Notes: generated by a model from the sequence alone, not told the origin. DNA of 64,000 bases from Pseudoalteromonas luteoviolacea (GCF_000814765.1 NZ_JWIC01000006.1:124001-188000); one strand, 5' to 3'. Positions 53,971 to 64,000 are shown, counted from the stretch's first letter. A program made the numbers and translations.

Positions 53971-54985
53971 ACTGTCTAACAATCAGTTTTGGTGGTAGGA
54001 GTGTGTCTACTATTTGCTCACCTCTAATAAGAGAGAGTAAATTAGAAACTAGCATTTGACCTGCCAAAGTCGTGTTTTGTTGAATTGTGGTCAGTGAGGG
54101 CGTAATGTAATTTGCCGCAGCGATATTATCAAATCCAATGACATTCACGTCTTCTGGGATCTTTAAACCCGCTTCTTTTAACGCTTTGATTGCACCAATA
54201 GCTATCAGGTCGCTTGCGGCAAATAGGGCATCAAACTTAACATTGTTGGCCAAAAGGGAGCGTGTAGCATGGTAGCCTGAATCCTCTGTGGAGATTGCAT
54301 TGGCAATACTTCGTTCGCCTAAAGGGATATTGTGTTGTTCTAATGTGTTTTGAAAACCTTTAAATCGAGTTAAAAACTCTGGGCTATGTTCGGATGCATC
54401 GCCGATGAAAACGCAGTGTTTTCTTCCATTTTCTATCAGGTGCTGGGCAGCAAGTTGGCCACCGCCGTAGTTATCACAACTGACGGTTAAATCTTGTCGA
54501 CCTTCGACTTTGGCACCCCAACATACAAACTTGGTATCTTGTGCGAGTAAATTCTGAAGACGCTCTTGGTAATCCATATAATCACCATAGCCTAGTAAAA
54601 TAATGCCATCTGCCCGGTGGCTGTCTTCGTATTCTGCCCGCCAGTCTTGGCTGATAGATTGAAAAGAAACAAGCAGGTCATAGCCTTCTTTCGCACATGC
54701 TCGGGTAATGCTACCTAGCATATTTAAGAAAAACGGGTTGATTTGAGACTCGTCACCTGTCGGGTCTTCAAATAACAATATTGCCAGAGTAGCACTTTGC
54801 TGAGTGCGTAAATTGCTGGCATTTTTATCTACTTTGTAATTAAGCTTTTTAGCTACTTCCCACACTTTCCTGCGGGTTTCCTCGTTGACAAGAGGGCTAT
54901 TACGCAGTGCCCTTGACACTGTGGATTGCGAGACACCTGCAAAATGCGCAATGTCAAAGGAAGTCGCTTTACCTTTTGTTTTCAT
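53957..54985 (-). CDS. LacI-family transcriptional regulator (upstream of glk)
   Basis: This regulator of about 342 residues has the LacI helix-turn-helix at the N terminus (FDIAHFAGVSQSTVSRALRNSPL) and a sugar-binding-protein-like effector domain (about 65-340; ILLFEDPTGDES, DALFAASDLIAIGAIKAL, NVIGFDNIAAANYITPSLTTI). The hinge (KNASNLRTQQS) differs from the usual PNxxARxL. It is divergent from glk, with a TGACACCGGTGTCA operator between. I start at ATG 54985; TTG 54991 is also open. Confidence 0.88.
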   Translation of the reverse strand: MKTKGKATSFDIAHFAGVSQSTVSRALRNSPLVNEETRRKVWEVAKKLNYKVDKNASNLRTQQSATLAILLFEDPTGDESQINPFFLNMLGSITRACAKEGYDLLVSFQSISQDWRAEYEDSHRADGIILLGYGDYMDYQERLQNLLAQDTKFVCWGAKVEGRQDLTVSCDNYGGGQLAAQHLIENGRKHCVFIGDASEHSPEFLTRFKGFQNTLEQHNIPLGERSIANAISTEDSGYHATRSLLANNVKFDALFAASDLIAIGAIKALKEAGLKIPEDVNVIGFDNIAAANYITPSLTTIQQNTTLAGQMLVSNLLSLIRGEQIVDTLLPPKLIVRQSTTK

Positions 54986-55071
54986 GTTCAAAATTAGTTT
55001 AATTGCGTCGTGAACATTGTCTTTGATTATTTTTTTTTTGCAACCAATTTCATAAAAGGCGTAAATTTTTA

Positions 55072-55100
55072 TTGATGTACTTTGACACCGGTGTCATAAT
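55072..55100 (+). promoter_or_regulatory. glk promoter overlapped by operator
   Basis: TTGATG (55072-55077) and CATAAT (55095-55100) are spaced by 17 bp. The operator at 55083-55096 covers the spacer and the first -10 bases, so a bound repressor would block polymerase. Start would be near 55107. Confidence 0.5.
55083..55096. promoter_or_regulatory. LacI-type operator TGACACCGGTGTCA (glk side)
   Basis: A perfect 14-bp palindrome with a central CG, as in GalR/LacI-family operators. The identical sequence occurs twice before edd. One or both of the LacI-family genes flanking glk are the likely binders. Confidence 0.75.
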
Positions 55101-55137
55101 GTCGATGTTTTATCATTTTGTTGTCAAAACGTATTTG

Positions 55138-55166
55138 GCTGCCCTAAATTGGGGCAGCTCTTTTTT
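55138..55166 (+). terminator. intrinsic terminator inside the glk leader
   Basis: GCTGCCC (55138-55144) pairs with GGGCAGC (55152-55158), and TCTTTTTT follows. It lies downstream of the promoter and 100 bp before the glk ATG on the same strand. It could be an attenuator or the end of a short leader RNA. Further hairpins follow: CAGCC/GGCTG (55167-55191) and GGTGTT/AACACC (55230-55244). Confidence 0.65.
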
Positions 55167-55265
55167 CAGCCTGCGTGCAAAGTTTCGGCTGATTATGATT
55201 TGGGATAACAACTGGGGTAACCCCCAATAGGTGTTTGGAACACCGCAACAACAGAGAAAAACAGC

Positions 55266-56282
55266 ATGAGCCAGACAACACTTAACAGTTTTAATGGTCA
55301 TGACCGTGCCTTCGAGCCGATTATCGTTGCCGATATTGGTGGTACAAATGCTCGATTTGCCGTCGTGACAGAATACGATTTAGACTCTAACCAGTTTACA
55401 ATTGCCCATCAACTCACTTTTCCAAGTGCAGAGTTTCAGTCTTTTGAATCAGCTTTATCAGCTTTCCTCGATTCACTCACTATTTCAAAACCTTCCAGAG
55501 CATGCTTTGCAGTCGCCGGGCCAATTAAAGGTCATCAGGTATTTTTAACCAATTTAGGCTGGAATTTTAATACTCAAGAAGTACAGACTCAGTTTGGTTT
55601 TGAGCAGTGTGCGGTCATAAATGATTTTGCCGCATTTGCTTATGCTGCGCCTTACTTGAAAAAAGAAGACAATATACAAATCAAGGCAGGACAAGCTGCA
55701 CCGGGTGCTAACATCGCTGTAATGGGTCCTGGTACGGGCTTTGGCGCCGCTTGTCATGTGAGTGATATACACAGTAGTTCAGTATTGAGCTGTGAAGCTG
55801 GCCATATAAGTTTGGCTGCGGTGACTGAGTTAGATAGACAATTGTTGCATGTTTTAAAAGAAAGTATTGGGCATGTGTCTGTTGAAACTGTGTTTTCTGG
55901 CCCAGGGCTTGCCAGATTATATAAAGCTATGGCTCAAGTAAAAGGTGTGCAAGCTGAAGATTTAAATGCTGCACAGATAAGCGCGAGAGCGCAAGAGTGT
56001 GAAGTATGTGATGCAACGCTGAATCAATTTTGTGATTGGGTTGGCAGTGTTGCAGGTGATCTTGCGTTAACCTTCGGGGCGTTAGGTGGCGTGTTTATTG
56101 GCGGTGGAATTTTACCCCGCATGACCGAACGACTAATGTCTAGTCGATTTGTTGAAAGGTTTACAGAAAAAGGGATAATGTCTCAGTACGCTGGGCAAAT
56201 TCCAGTAACTTTAGTTGTGCAGGATAATATTCCTTTAATTGGTGCGGCGGCGTGTCTTCACAGCCGTCACCAATTTTCGTAA
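55266..56282 (+). CDS. glk: glucokinase
   Basis: This 338-residue ATP-dependent ROK/Glk-type hexokinase converts glucose to glucose-6-phosphate at the entry of the Entner-Doudoroff pathway. The phosphate loop IVADIGGTNARFAVVTEYD, VAGPIKGHQVFLTNLGW, AVINDFAAFAYAAPYL (catalytic Asp in NDFAA), VMGPGTGFGAACHV and SCEAGHISLAA are Glk blocks. It is 12 bp before the second lacI-type gene. Its leader contains a terminator. Confidence 0.94.
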   Translation: MSQTTLNSFNGHDRAFEPIIVADIGGTNARFAVVTEYDLDSNQFTIAHQLTFPSAEFQSFESALSAFLDSLTISKPSRACFAVAGPIKGHQVFLTNLGWNFNTQEVQTQFGFEQCAVINDFAAFAYAAPYLKKEDNIQIKAGQAAPGANIAVMGPGTGFGAACHVSDIHSSSVLSCEAGHISLAAVTELDRQLLHVLKESIGHVSVETVFSGPGLARLYKAMAQVKGVQAEDLNAAQISARAQECEVCDATLNQFCDWVGSVAGDLALTFGALGGVFIGGGILPRMTERLMSSRFVERFTEKGIMSQYAGQIPVTLVVQDNIPLIGAAACLHSRHQFS

Positions 56283-56294
56283 ATTGGAATAAAT

Positions 56295-57305
56295 ATGAAA
56301 AAAGTAACCATTAACAGCGTAGCTGAGTATGCTGGAGTCTCGAAAAAAACGGTCTCTAGGGTACTTAATAATGAACCGAATGTAAGTCCAGCTACGCGTG
56401 AAAAGGTACTCCAAGTTTTTAAAGAGTTGGACTATAAGCCGAACCCGATTGCACGTGGATTAGCGCGAAATAAAAGCTTTATTATTGGCTGTTTATATGA
56501 CAATCCAAGTAAAAGTTATATTACTCGGGTACAAAGCGGCGCGTTAGAGGCGTGTCATAAATTTAATTACAACTTGCTGATTCACCCCTGTGAACTCAGA
56601 GGTGAGGAATTGATCCACAACGTTGATCAATTATTGACGACTTCTAGGCTAGATGGACTGGTCTTGACTCCGCCTTTTTCCGATTCTCAAGAGTTAATTG
56701 ACTTTTTGAAAACGCAAAATGTGCCTTTTGCTCGCGTTGCGTCGGCTTTAGAAGATGAATCATCTATCTCAGTTAGCAGTAATGACGAGCAAGGTGCTTA
56801 CGAGTTAACAGAGCATTTAATTTCACTCGGTCATAAAGATATCGCATTTATTAAAGGTCACAGAGACCATAGTGCGACGGAAAAACGCTTTAGTGGCTAT
56901 CAGAATGCATTGCTGAACCATGGTATAGAATTTAAAGAAAGCTTAGTCGCGCAGGGTAACTTCAGTTACCACTCAGGTGCTGATAGTGCGAAAGAGATTT
57001 TAGACATAGAGCCTATGCCAACAGCGGTATTTGCATCAAATGATTACATGGCGGCAGCCGTGCTGAAGTTAGCGACTCAAAGGAAGCTTAGGGTGCCTGA
57101 AGATATTTCTATTGCGGGTTTTGACAATGCACCGATCGCCAGACATATATGGCCTGGCTTAACGACAATTGCGCAGCCAGTTGAAGAAATGACGCGTCAA
57201 GCAGTGGAACAACTTATATTACAAATATCTGATCCTTCAACAGAAGTTTATCAAAAAGTACTTGAAGCCAAGCTCATTACCAGAGAGTCTACCGCTGCCA
57301 AGTAA
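56295..57305 (+). CDS. LacI-family transcriptional regulator (downstream of glk)
   Basis: This 336-residue regulator has the LacI HTH (VTINSVAEYAGVSKKTVSRVLNNEPNVS), the canonical hinge (KPNPIARGLARN) and a GalR-like effector domain with ISIAGFDNAPIARHIWPGLTTIAQP near the C terminus. It is co-transcribed with glk (12-bp gap) and followed by an intrinsic terminator. It is the best candidate for binding the TGACACCGGTGTCA sites, though the divergent LacI could also bind. Confidence 0.9.
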   Translation: MKKVTINSVAEYAGVSKKTVSRVLNNEPNVSPATREKVLQVFKELDYKPNPIARGLARNKSFIIGCLYDNPSKSYITRVQSGALEACHKFNYNLLIHPCELRGEELIHNVDQLLTTSRLDGLVLTPPFSDSQELIDFLKTQNVPFARVASALEDESSISVSSNDEQGAYELTEHLISLGHKDIAFIKGHRDHSATEKRFSGYQNALLNHGIEFKESLVAQGNFSYHSGADSAKEILDIEPMPTAVFASNDYMAAAVLKLATQRKLRVPEDISIAGFDNAPIARHIWPGLTTIAQPVEEMTRQAVEQLILQISDPSTEVYQKVLEAKLITRESTAAK

Positions 57306-57333
57306 CCCATTTACAATTACATCTACTTGTTCA

Positions 57334-57364
57334 AAGCCCAATCCCTAGCGATTGGGCTTTTTTT
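57334..57364 (+). terminator. intrinsic terminator after glk-lacI
   Basis: AAGCCCAATC and GATTGGGCTT form a 10-bp stem, and a T-run follows. It separates the glk-lacI unit from edd. Confidence 0.9.
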
Positions 57365-57416
57365 GTCCATAATTTAAGTATGGACCTAATTTAATCTAAA
57401 TTTAATGTTCAATGGG

Positions 57417-57464
57417 TTGACACCGGTGTCATAAGTGTGAGTTAATACAGTGACACCGGTGTCA
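57417..57464. promoter_or_regulatory. edd promoter with two identical operators
   Basis: TGACACCGGTGTCA occurs at 57418-57431 and again at 57451-57464, centres 33 bp apart (about three helical turns). The first overlaps TTGACA (57417-57422), a -35 paired with GTTAAT (57441-57446) at 18-bp spacing. The second covers the expected start. Two in-phase operators suggest cooperative repression of edd-eda-gap. Confidence 0.7.
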
Positions 57465-57577
57465 GGTTGAGGTGAGAGACAACCTGCCAGCGTACCTTTG
57501 AACGGGTAAATCAAAGCTGCTCAGTACATGTGAGATGTGCTGAGCCTTTTTCCTCTAAACATGCAGAGAGGCGGATT

Positions 57578-59431
57578 ATGTTGCATCCTCGAATTCAAGA
57601 AGTTACTGAAAGAGTCGTTAAACGCAGCCAGACAACTCGTAGTGCCTACCTTAAGCGTATACAAGAAGCAAAAAAACAAACGCGCGTAAGAGCTGGACTT
57701 GGGTGTGGTAACTTAGCACACGTAATGGCTGCTTGTTCAAGCAGCGATAAAGCAAGATTGAAAGCTGATGAACAGCCAAACCTAGCGATTATTAATTCCT
57801 ATAATGACATGCTTTCTGCACATGTTCCTTATTTAGAGTTCCCAGATTTAATTAAGAAGATAGCAACCCAATACGATGCAACAGCTCAAGTGGCTGGTGG
57901 TGTACCGGCTATGTGTGATGGTGTTACTCAGGGTCGCGATGGTATGGAGCTATCTTTGTTCTCACGTGATGTTATTGCGATGTCTACTGCAGTGGCCTTG
58001 TCACACGATGTATTTGACGGTGTTTTCTGTTTAGGTGTATGCGACAAGATTGTCCCTGGACTGCTTATCGGTTCACTTTCTTTCGGTCATTTACCAATCT
58101 TTTTCTTACCAGCCGGTCCAATGGAATCAGGCATTCCAAATAAAGAAAAAGCGCGCGTTCGCCAGAGCTTTGCACAAGGTCTTGTAAGCCGTGAAGAGTT
58201 ATTAGAAGCGGAAAGTGCATCATATCACAGTGCGGGTACTTGTACTTTCTATGGCACCGCAAACTCAAATCAGATGTTGATGGAGATCATGGGTCTTCAT
58301 TTACCAGGTAGTTCATTCATCAACCCTTATACTGAGTTGCGAGATGGCTTAACGGCAAGTGCTGTTAAAATGATGCTCGAACAACTAATTGAAACTAAAT
58401 CAGCAAACCCAATCGGTGAGATTGTTGATGAAAAGACCGTTATCAATGGGTTAGTTGGTTTACTTGCAACAGGTGGTTCTACTAACCACGCAATACACCT
58501 TGTTGCAATGGCGAAAGCCGCTGGCGTACAGATCACATGGAAAGACATGGCTGAGCTGTCGGAAGTAGTGCCATTGCTAACGCGCATTTATCCAAATGGT
58601 TCTGCGGATGTAAACCACTTCCAAGCAGCTGGTGGTATGGGCTTCTTAATGCGCGAACTGCGCGATGCGGGTTATTTGCATAATGATGTTAAAACCATTG
58701 TTGGTGAAGGCCTAGACGACTACACCAAAGAGCCTGTTTTAGATGTTGATACCAATGTGATCATGACCAACAGTGAAGGGCCAAGCAAAGTGAAATGGGT
58801 ACCATGCCCTGAAAAATCTTTGGATGAAGATGTGCTTAGACCTGTATCAAATCCATTTAACAAGCAGGGTGGATTGCAGCTATTAACAGGTAACTTGGGT
58901 AAAGCGGTAATTAAAGTGTCAGCTGTTGCCGAGAAACACCAGTTTGTTTCTGCACCTGCAAAAGTATTTAGTTCACAAGCATCTCTTCAAGATGCGTTTG
59001 CCAATGGCGAACTTAACCAAGACTTTATTGCTGTGATTAAAGAGCAAGGTCCTAAAGCCAAAGGCATGCCTGAGTTACATAAGTTGACGCCAGTAATGGC
59101 AACCTTGCAAGACCAGGGGTATAAAGTTGCGATTGTAACAGATGGTCGTATGTCAGGTGCGTCAGGTAAAGTACCAGCGGCTATTCACCTAGCGCCAGAA
59201 GCCGTTGAAGGCGGCATCATCGCGAAGATCCGCGAAGGTGACATGATCACGCTTGATGCGCCAAATGGTGATTTAATTTTACATGTGTCAGATGAAGAAC
59301 TCGCAGAGCGCGAATTAGAATTAACACAACCAGAACTCACATTTGGTACTGGCCGAGAGCTATTCACCGGGTTTAGAAACATGGTGAGCAGTGCGGACTT
59401 GGGTGCTAGCGCCTTTGGTATCGATGAATAA
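57578..59431 (+). CDS. edd: 6-phosphogluconate dehydratase
   Basis: This 617-residue Entner-Doudoroff dehydratase (IlvD/Edd family, [4Fe-4S]) converts 6-phosphogluconate to [82 protein letters not shown] and [22 protein letters not shown] are the expected blocks, with cluster Cys in CDG, CDK and GTC. I start at ATG 57578 ([13 protein letters not shown]), with GAGAGG upstream. First gene of edd-eda-gap; eda begins 22 bp after the stop. Confidence 0.96.
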   Translation: MLHPRIQEVTERVVKRSQTTRSAYLKRIQEAKKQTRVRAGLGCGNLAHVMAACSSSDKARLKADEQPNLAIINSYNDMLSAHVPYLEFPDLIKKIATQYDATAQVAGGVPAMCDGVTQGRDGMELSLFSRDVIAMSTAVALSHDVFDGVFCLGVCDKIVPGLLIGSLSFGHLPIFFLPAGPMESGIPNKEKARVRQSFAQGLVSREELLEAESASYHSAGTCTFYGTANSNQMLMEIMGLHLPGSSFINPYTELRDGLTASAVKMMLEQLIETKSANPIGEIVDEKTVINGLVGLLATGGSTNHAIHLVAMAKAAGVQITWKDMAELSEVVPLLTRIYPNGSADVNHFQAAGGMGFLMRELRDAGYLHNDVKTIVGEGLDDYTKEPVLDVDTNVIMTNSEGPSKVKWVPCPEKSLDEDVLRPVSNPFNKQGGLQLLTGNLGKAVIKVSAVAEKHQFVSAPAKVFSSQASLQDAFANGELNQDFIAVIKEQGPKAKGMPELHKLTPVMATLQDQGYKVAIVTDGRMSGASGKVPAAIHLAPEAVEGGIIAKIREGDMITLDAPNGDLILHVSDEELAERELELTQPELTFGTGRELFTGFRNMVSSADLGASAFGIDE

Positions 59432-59453
59432 CAACATTGGGGATGGGGTAAAT

Positions 59454-60074
59454 ATGAAAATACAAGAGATCTTATCGGCAGCGCCCGTAGTACCGGTAAT
59501 TGTCATAGAAGAATTAGAAGATGCAATTCCGTTGGCGCGTGCTTTATACAATGGTGGTCTGCGTGCACTTGAAGTAACGCTTAGAACGCCTGTTGCAGCT
59601 GAAGCGGTAAAACAAATTAAAGAAGCGTTACCAGAAGCTTATGTTGGCACAGGCACTGTTGTCGACAAGGCTTCTTTCGAAGCGTCAGTTAATGCGGGCG
59701 CAGACTTTATGGTAAGCCCTGGTGTGAGCTCAGAATTACTAGAACTTGCTAAAAGCACTGATATTCCATTTTTACCGGGTGCAGCTACACCCAGTGAAGC
59801 AATGGAACTTGCCTCGCATGGCTTTAAGTTTTTGAAGTTTTTCCCAGCAGAAGCTGCTGGTGGTGCACCCATGCTTAAATCAATTGGTGGACCTCTTCCG
59901 CAAGTGACATTTTGCCCTACGGGTGGAATATCACTTGAAAGCGCGCCTAAATACTTGGCGTTAAACAATGTAATTTGTGTTGGCGGTACTTGGATGTTGG
60001 ATAAATCGCTAATTGCAAATAAAGACTGGCAAGCCATCGAAGCGCTTGCAAAACAAGCAAGTGAAGTTAAATAA
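59454..60074 (+). CDS. eda: 2-keto-3-deoxy-6-phosphogluconate aldolase
   Basis: This 206-residue class I aldolase cleaves KDPG to pyruvate and glyceraldehyde-3-phosphate and also handles 2-oxo-4-hydroxyglutarate. ALEVTLRTPVAAEA carries the catalytic Glu. The Schiff-base Lys is in KFLKFFPAEAAGG (about 128-140). The phosphate site includes FCPTGGIS and VGGTWM. I start at ATG 59454, after GGGATGGGG. The gap gene follows at 17 bp, so eda's product feeds directly into the next enzyme. Confidence 0.96.
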   Translation: MKIQEILSAAPVVPVIVIEELEDAIPLARALYNGGLRALEVTLRTPVAAEAVKQIKEALPEAYVGTGTVVDKASFEASVNAGADFMVSPGVSSELLELAKSTDIPFLPGAATPSEAMELASHGFKFLKFFPAEAAGGAPMLKSIGGPLPQVTFCPTGGISLESAPKYLALNNVICVGGTWMLDKSLIANKDWQAIEALAKQASEVK

Positions 60075-60090
60075 TTAGGGGAATGTAATC

Positions 60091-61095
60091 ATGATCAACA
60101 TCGCAATTAATGGCTATGGCCGCATCGGTCGCAACGTACTACGCGCACTTTACGAATCAGGTCAAAATGACCAAATCAAGATTGTTGCCATCAATGATCT
60201 TGCTCCAGCAGAAACAAACGCACACTTAACTCAATTCGATTCAGTACATGGTCGTTTTAATGAAAAATTGACACTTGCTGGTAATACACTCGTTATCGGT
60301 AATGATGAAATTACGCTAACGCAAGAGCGTGATCCTGCAAATCTTCCTTGGAAAGCATTAAATGTTGATATCGTACTAGAGTGTACCGGTATTTTCACAT
60401 CTCGTGAGGCTGCGGCTAAGCACATCGAGGCGGGTGCGAAAAAAGTAATTGTTTCTGCGCCTGGTACAGATTTAGATGCGACTGTTGTTCACGGCGTTAA
60501 TAGCGATGTGTTAAATGAAAACAGCAACATTATCTCAAATGCATCATGTACAACTAACTGTCTTGCGCCAGTTGCAAAAGCGCTAAACGATGTCATTGGT
60601 ATAGAGCAGGGTAGCATGACAACGATTCATGCATTCACAAATGACCAAAACTTATGTGATGTGTATCACAAAGATTTATACCGTGCTCGTAGTGCAACAC
60701 AGTCAATGATCCCAACTAAAACAGGTGCGGCAAAAGCGGTTGGCCTAGTATTGCCTGAGCTTGCTGGTAAACTTGACGGTATGGCTGTACGTGTTCCTAC
60801 AGTAAACGTGTCTTTAGTTGATTTAACTTTTGTTGCTAAGCGTGAAACAACTACTGAAGAAGTGAACGAAATTGTTAAAGCTGCTGCAGAAGGTGCGATG
60901 GCGGGTGTGCTTGAATACAATACGTTGCCACTTGTTTCAATCGACTTTAACCACAACCCTGCGTCATCAGTATTCGATGCAACGCAAACAAAAGCAGAGG
61001 GTAAACTGGTTAAAGTGATGGCTTGGTATGACAATGAGTGGGGTTTCTCAAACCGCATGATTGACCAAGTTAAAGCGTTAGGTGCATTCTTATAA
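60091..61095 (+). CDS. gap: glyceraldehyde-3-phosphate dehydrogenase
   Basis: This 334-residue NAD-dependent GAPDH has the dinucleotide fold [19 protein letters not shown], the catalytic Cys in [15 protein letters not shown] (about 155) and the His in [17 protein letters not shown] with its downstream region. The last block [16 protein letters not shown] is standard. It is the third gene of edd-eda-gap, so glyceraldehyde-3-phosphate from Eda is used at once. A strong terminator follows. Confidence 0.96.
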   Translation: MINIAINGYGRIGRNVLRALYESGQNDQIKIVAINDLAPAETNAHLTQFDSVHGRFNEKLTLAGNTLVIGNDEITLTQERDPANLPWKALNVDIVLECTGIFTSREAAAKHIEAGAKKVIVSAPGTDLDATVVHGVNSDVLNENSNIISNASCTTNCLAPVAKALNDVIGIEQGSMTTIHAFTNDQNLCDVYHKDLYRARSATQSMIPTKTGAAKAVGLVLPELAGKLDGMAVRVPTVNVSLVDLTFVAKRETTTEEVNEIVKAAAEGAMAGVLEYNTLPLVSIDFNHNPASSVFDATQTKAEGKLVKVMAWYDNEWGFSNRMIDQVKALGAFL

Positions 61096-61123
61096 TTTAT
61101 AATTGCAACTAAGTATTAAAATG

Positions 61124-61152
61124 AAGCCCTGCAAAATGTGCGGGGCTTTTTT
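61124..61152 (+). terminator. intrinsic terminator after gap
   Basis: AAGCCCTGC (61124-61132) pairs with GCGGGGCTT (61140-61148) with one G-T pair, followed by six T. It closes edd-eda-gap. Confidence 0.9.
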
Positions 61153-61311
61153 ATGCGTGTTGTTCTACCATGCCACTTATTTTGGATGATTACACGAATT
61201 ATGTGAGTGGTTTTTATACAATCTTTTGATTATCTTCATGCTCTTTTGAGATAGGGTACAAAACCTCTAATCAATTGGTATAAGTGACTTGAGTATCAAC
61301 GCGCAATATGA

Positions 61312-62007
<696 letters not shown>

Positions 62008-62030
62008 TTTTAAAATTAATTAAGCGCACA

Positions 62031-62060
62031 GACCCAGTTACTTTGTGACTGGGTTTTTTT
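62031..62060 (+). terminator. intrinsic terminator after adk
   Basis: ACCCAGTT pairs with GACTGGGT around a short loop and is followed by a run of seven T. Confidence 0.9.
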
Positions 62061-62196
62061 GTTTTAAATTTTGTAAATTTGTGAGTTTAAAAAGAAAAGG
62101 CGCCTGAAAATCAAGCGCTAAATAATCCAAGGGGGAGTTCAAATGTCAAACAAATATGTTTAGACAGGTATATTTAACGCTATTCATATTACTGAT

Positions 62197-63948
62197 TTAT
62201 GACAATACAATATTGTTTTCTTCAATATTCTTTAAGTTCAATTCACTTGCACAGCAGGGCTTACTAAACCAATACCCTTGAAACTCAGTGATGCCAAGTC
62301 GGCTTAAACGGTCGAAGTCTTTTTGCGTTTCAACCCCTTCGGCAAGTAAAGATATCTGCATGTTTTCACATATTGTCTTGAGGCCAAGTAGAAGCGAACG
62401 CTGCTTTTTAAGGTCCGTTATGTCTGTCAGTAGGCTTCTATCAAGCTTTAAGCGTTGTATCGGGCATTCCAGAACTCGCGCAATATTTGAATAACCAGTG
62501 CCAAAATCATCGATACTTAAGATAAACCCTAATTCATCCAATTGATCCATTACGTGATTATGGTCATCTGCAAAGCTATATTCGGTCAGTTCTAACTCAA
62601 TTGAGCTTGGCGCAATGTCATACTTGCCAGTGATATGTTGTATTTGAGAAATAAAAAGGGGATCTTCTATATCTCTGGAGCTAATATTTATGGCAATTGG
62701 AACATTGATGTGAGGATTAGCGGTCAAAAATTGACAGACTCGATCTAACATGGTTCTGGTTACATGACTTACAAGGCCAAATTCTTCTGCAATAGGAATA
62801 AATTGTGATGGTGGTACCCAACCCAGCAAACTATTGTGCCACCTTGCAAGCGCTTCATAACCAATGATGCTTTTATTGATATCGTGCTTGCTTTGTAAAT
62901 ACAGTTTTAGTTCACCTAACTCGATAGATTTCTCCAGTAAGAGTGCCATTTCATGTCTGGCTAATGTTTGTCTGCGTGTGAGCTGATCAAATACGGTAAT
63001 TATTTGATTAGGCGCCCTCAATTCACAGGCTTGTAATGCACTTTTAAGGAGTCGTTCAGCGATGTAGCCATGCTCTGGGTATGTCGCAATACCGATGGCA
63101 TATTTCGAGTGGAATTGATGCTGGCCCAGCTTTATCCAAAAATCTAGCTTTTTATGCCAGCGGCTTGCAATATCCTTAAGCGGGCCTTTAGCCTCGACTA
63201 AAATCGCGATGCGGCCTGCACCGATATATGCGATTTGGTCTAACAGCTCAGCATCTTGCTCTACAATCTGGTTGATACGTGCATAAAGCGTTCGGTGTTG
63301 TTCGCCATCAATCATATAATCAAGAACGTGCTTATTTAAATTGTCTGCGATTAGCAAGGCGAAAGGTTTGCCCCTATCGATATGCGCTTGGAGTTGCTCA
63401 AGAAGCCACGTTTTATTTGGCAAATTGGTTGCTTTATCAAAGTACTTTGCTTGCTGATGTGCAACGTCAAGCGTTAACAAGTCTTGCTGAAGCTGTTGTT
63501 GATCAGAAACATCTTGAAGATACCAGGCTTTGATCTCATTAGAGTGCAGTTCTTGCGCTGCAACCTCAATACACTTGTCCTCAACAGTAAATGTTTTTGA
63601 GACTGAGTCTAAGAGTTCGTTGTCGTATGATAAATACTCAATATTATCAGGTGTTATACGCTTGAGAGACAGTGGTAAAGGGAGTGTTTGAATACTCAAC
63701 AACCTTTTAGCTTTGTCATTGGCCTCCACAATATTGAAGTCTTGATCTACCAAAATGATGGCGCTGAATGACTTTTGAAAAAAACGTTGATAAATCTGTT
63801 TTTGCGACTCTAACAAGGTATTGTTTTCGAGCATATGCTTGTTTAAGCGACTAGCCGCCAAGCTTGTGCGCCAAACTGCCAAAGGAATACAACAGTTAAG
63901 GAAGAAAAATAGCAGCAGTTGTATGTGTAAAACGGCGTCAACTAACAT
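62197..63948 (-). CDS. PAS / degenerate GGDEF / EAL c-di-GMP phosphodiesterase (5' end uncertain)
   Basis: At least 583 residues are visible: one N-terminal membrane helix (about 6-26), a PAS domain (about 50-165), a degenerate GGDEF domain (about 185-325, GAGRIAI replacing GGDEF) and an EAL domain (about 335-575). EAL residues are complete: EAL in GYEALARW, Asn in INISSRD, Glu in ELTEYSF, DDFGTGYS, LKLDRS, EGVET and QGYWFSKP. It should degrade c-di-GMP. ATG 63948 has only a weak ribosome site, and the frame stays open to the window edge. The true start may therefore lie outside. Confidence 0.85.
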   Translation of the reverse strand: MLVDAVLHIQLLLFFFLNCCIPLAVWRTSLAASRLNKHMLENNTLLESQKQIYQRFFQKSFSAIILVDQDFNIVEANDKAKRLLSIQTLPLPLSLKRITPDNIEYLSYDNELLDSVSKTFTVEDKCIEVAAQELHSNEIKAWYLQDVSDQQQLQQDLLTLDVAHQQAKYFDKATNLPNKTWLLEQLQAHIDRGKPFALLIADNLNKHVLDYMIDGEQHRTLYARINQIVEQDAELLDQIAYIGAGRIAILVEAKGPLKDIASRWHKKLDFWIKLGQHQFHSKYAIGIATYPEHGYIAERLLKSALQACELRAPNQIITVFDQLTRRQTLARHEMALLLEKSIELGELKLYLQSKHDINKSIIGYEALARWHNSLLGWVPPSQFIPIAEEFGLVSHVTRTMLDRVCQFLTANPHINVPIAINISSRDIEDPLFISQIQHITGKYDIAPSSIELELTEYSFADDHNHVMDQLDELGFILSIDDFGTGYSNIARVLECPIQRLKLDRSLLTDITDLKKQRSLLLGLKTICENMQISLLAEGVETQKDFDRLSRLGITEFQGYWFSKPCCASELNLKNIEENNIVLS

Positions 63949-64000
63949 TCTTTGCTCAGCGGGGACGATAGCAATATTAATGTTTTTTAATATAAGAACG

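Overview
The window looks like a chromosomal segment of a marine gammaproteobacterium of the Alteromonadales, most likely Pseudoalteromonas or a close relative. The signs are moderate-to-low GC, a Pseudoalteromonas-like gene repertoire (ETF system, bo3 oxidase, Entner-Doudoroff block, isolated astB, many TonB/c-di-GMP genes) and dense small operons. I found no tRNA, rRNA, CRISPR, IS element or prophage. Both ends may cut genes: a cytochrome b561-type gene at the left edge, and possibly an EAL-domain gene at the right edge, whose frame stays open.

Layout. 1-8 kb: mostly single housekeeping and accessory genes (aminotransferase, HPP membrane protein with a divergent TetR, LysR/azoreductase pair, ASCH protein plus HAD phosphatase, CheY-like protein, RidA, GNAT, P-loop kinase-like protein, thioesterase), with a candidate small RNA at about 7.1-7.2 kb. 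8.4-11.9 kb: the electron-transfer flavoprotein system, with ETF-quinone oxidoreductase divergent from etfBA across LiuR-like palindromes. 12-14.4 kb: an AraC regulator overlapping a degenerate GGDEF protein. 14.7-20 kb: a TonB-dependent receptor, a secreted purple-acid-phosphatase-like enzyme and a secreted propeller-like protein. 21.9-27.7 kb: the cyoABCDE bo3 quinol oxidase operon, ending with a Sco protein and an unknown exported protein. 28.5-33.2 kb: an unusual PyrD, a dCMP deaminase and astB among small unknowns.

33.6-46.6 kb is the most interesting part. Six tightly packed co-directional genes encode a TPR plus outer-membrane barrel protein (Slam/type XI secretion-like), a FecR-domain exported protein with a beta-rich TbpB-like tail, a 1905-residue tandem-repeat lipoprotein, a metallo-beta-lactamase-fold hydrolase, a CHASE2 class III nucleotide cyclase and a GAF/HD-GYP phosphodiesterase. 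I infer a surface structure coupled to cyclic-nucleotide signalling.

46.6-53 kb: glyoxalase-fold protein, AcpH, an Mla-like MCE transporter operon whose ATPase lacks key catalytic residues, an active-looking diguanylate cyclase, and a gamma-glutamylcyclotransferase-fold protein. 53-61 kb: an orphan betaine-type binding protein, then the glucose/Entner-Doudoroff block (lacI-type gene, glk, second lacI-type gene, edd, eda, gap). This block carries three identical TGACACCGGTGTCA operators and an intrinsic terminator inside the glk leader. 61.3-64 kb: adk and a PAS/degenerate-GGDEF/EAL phosphodiesterase.
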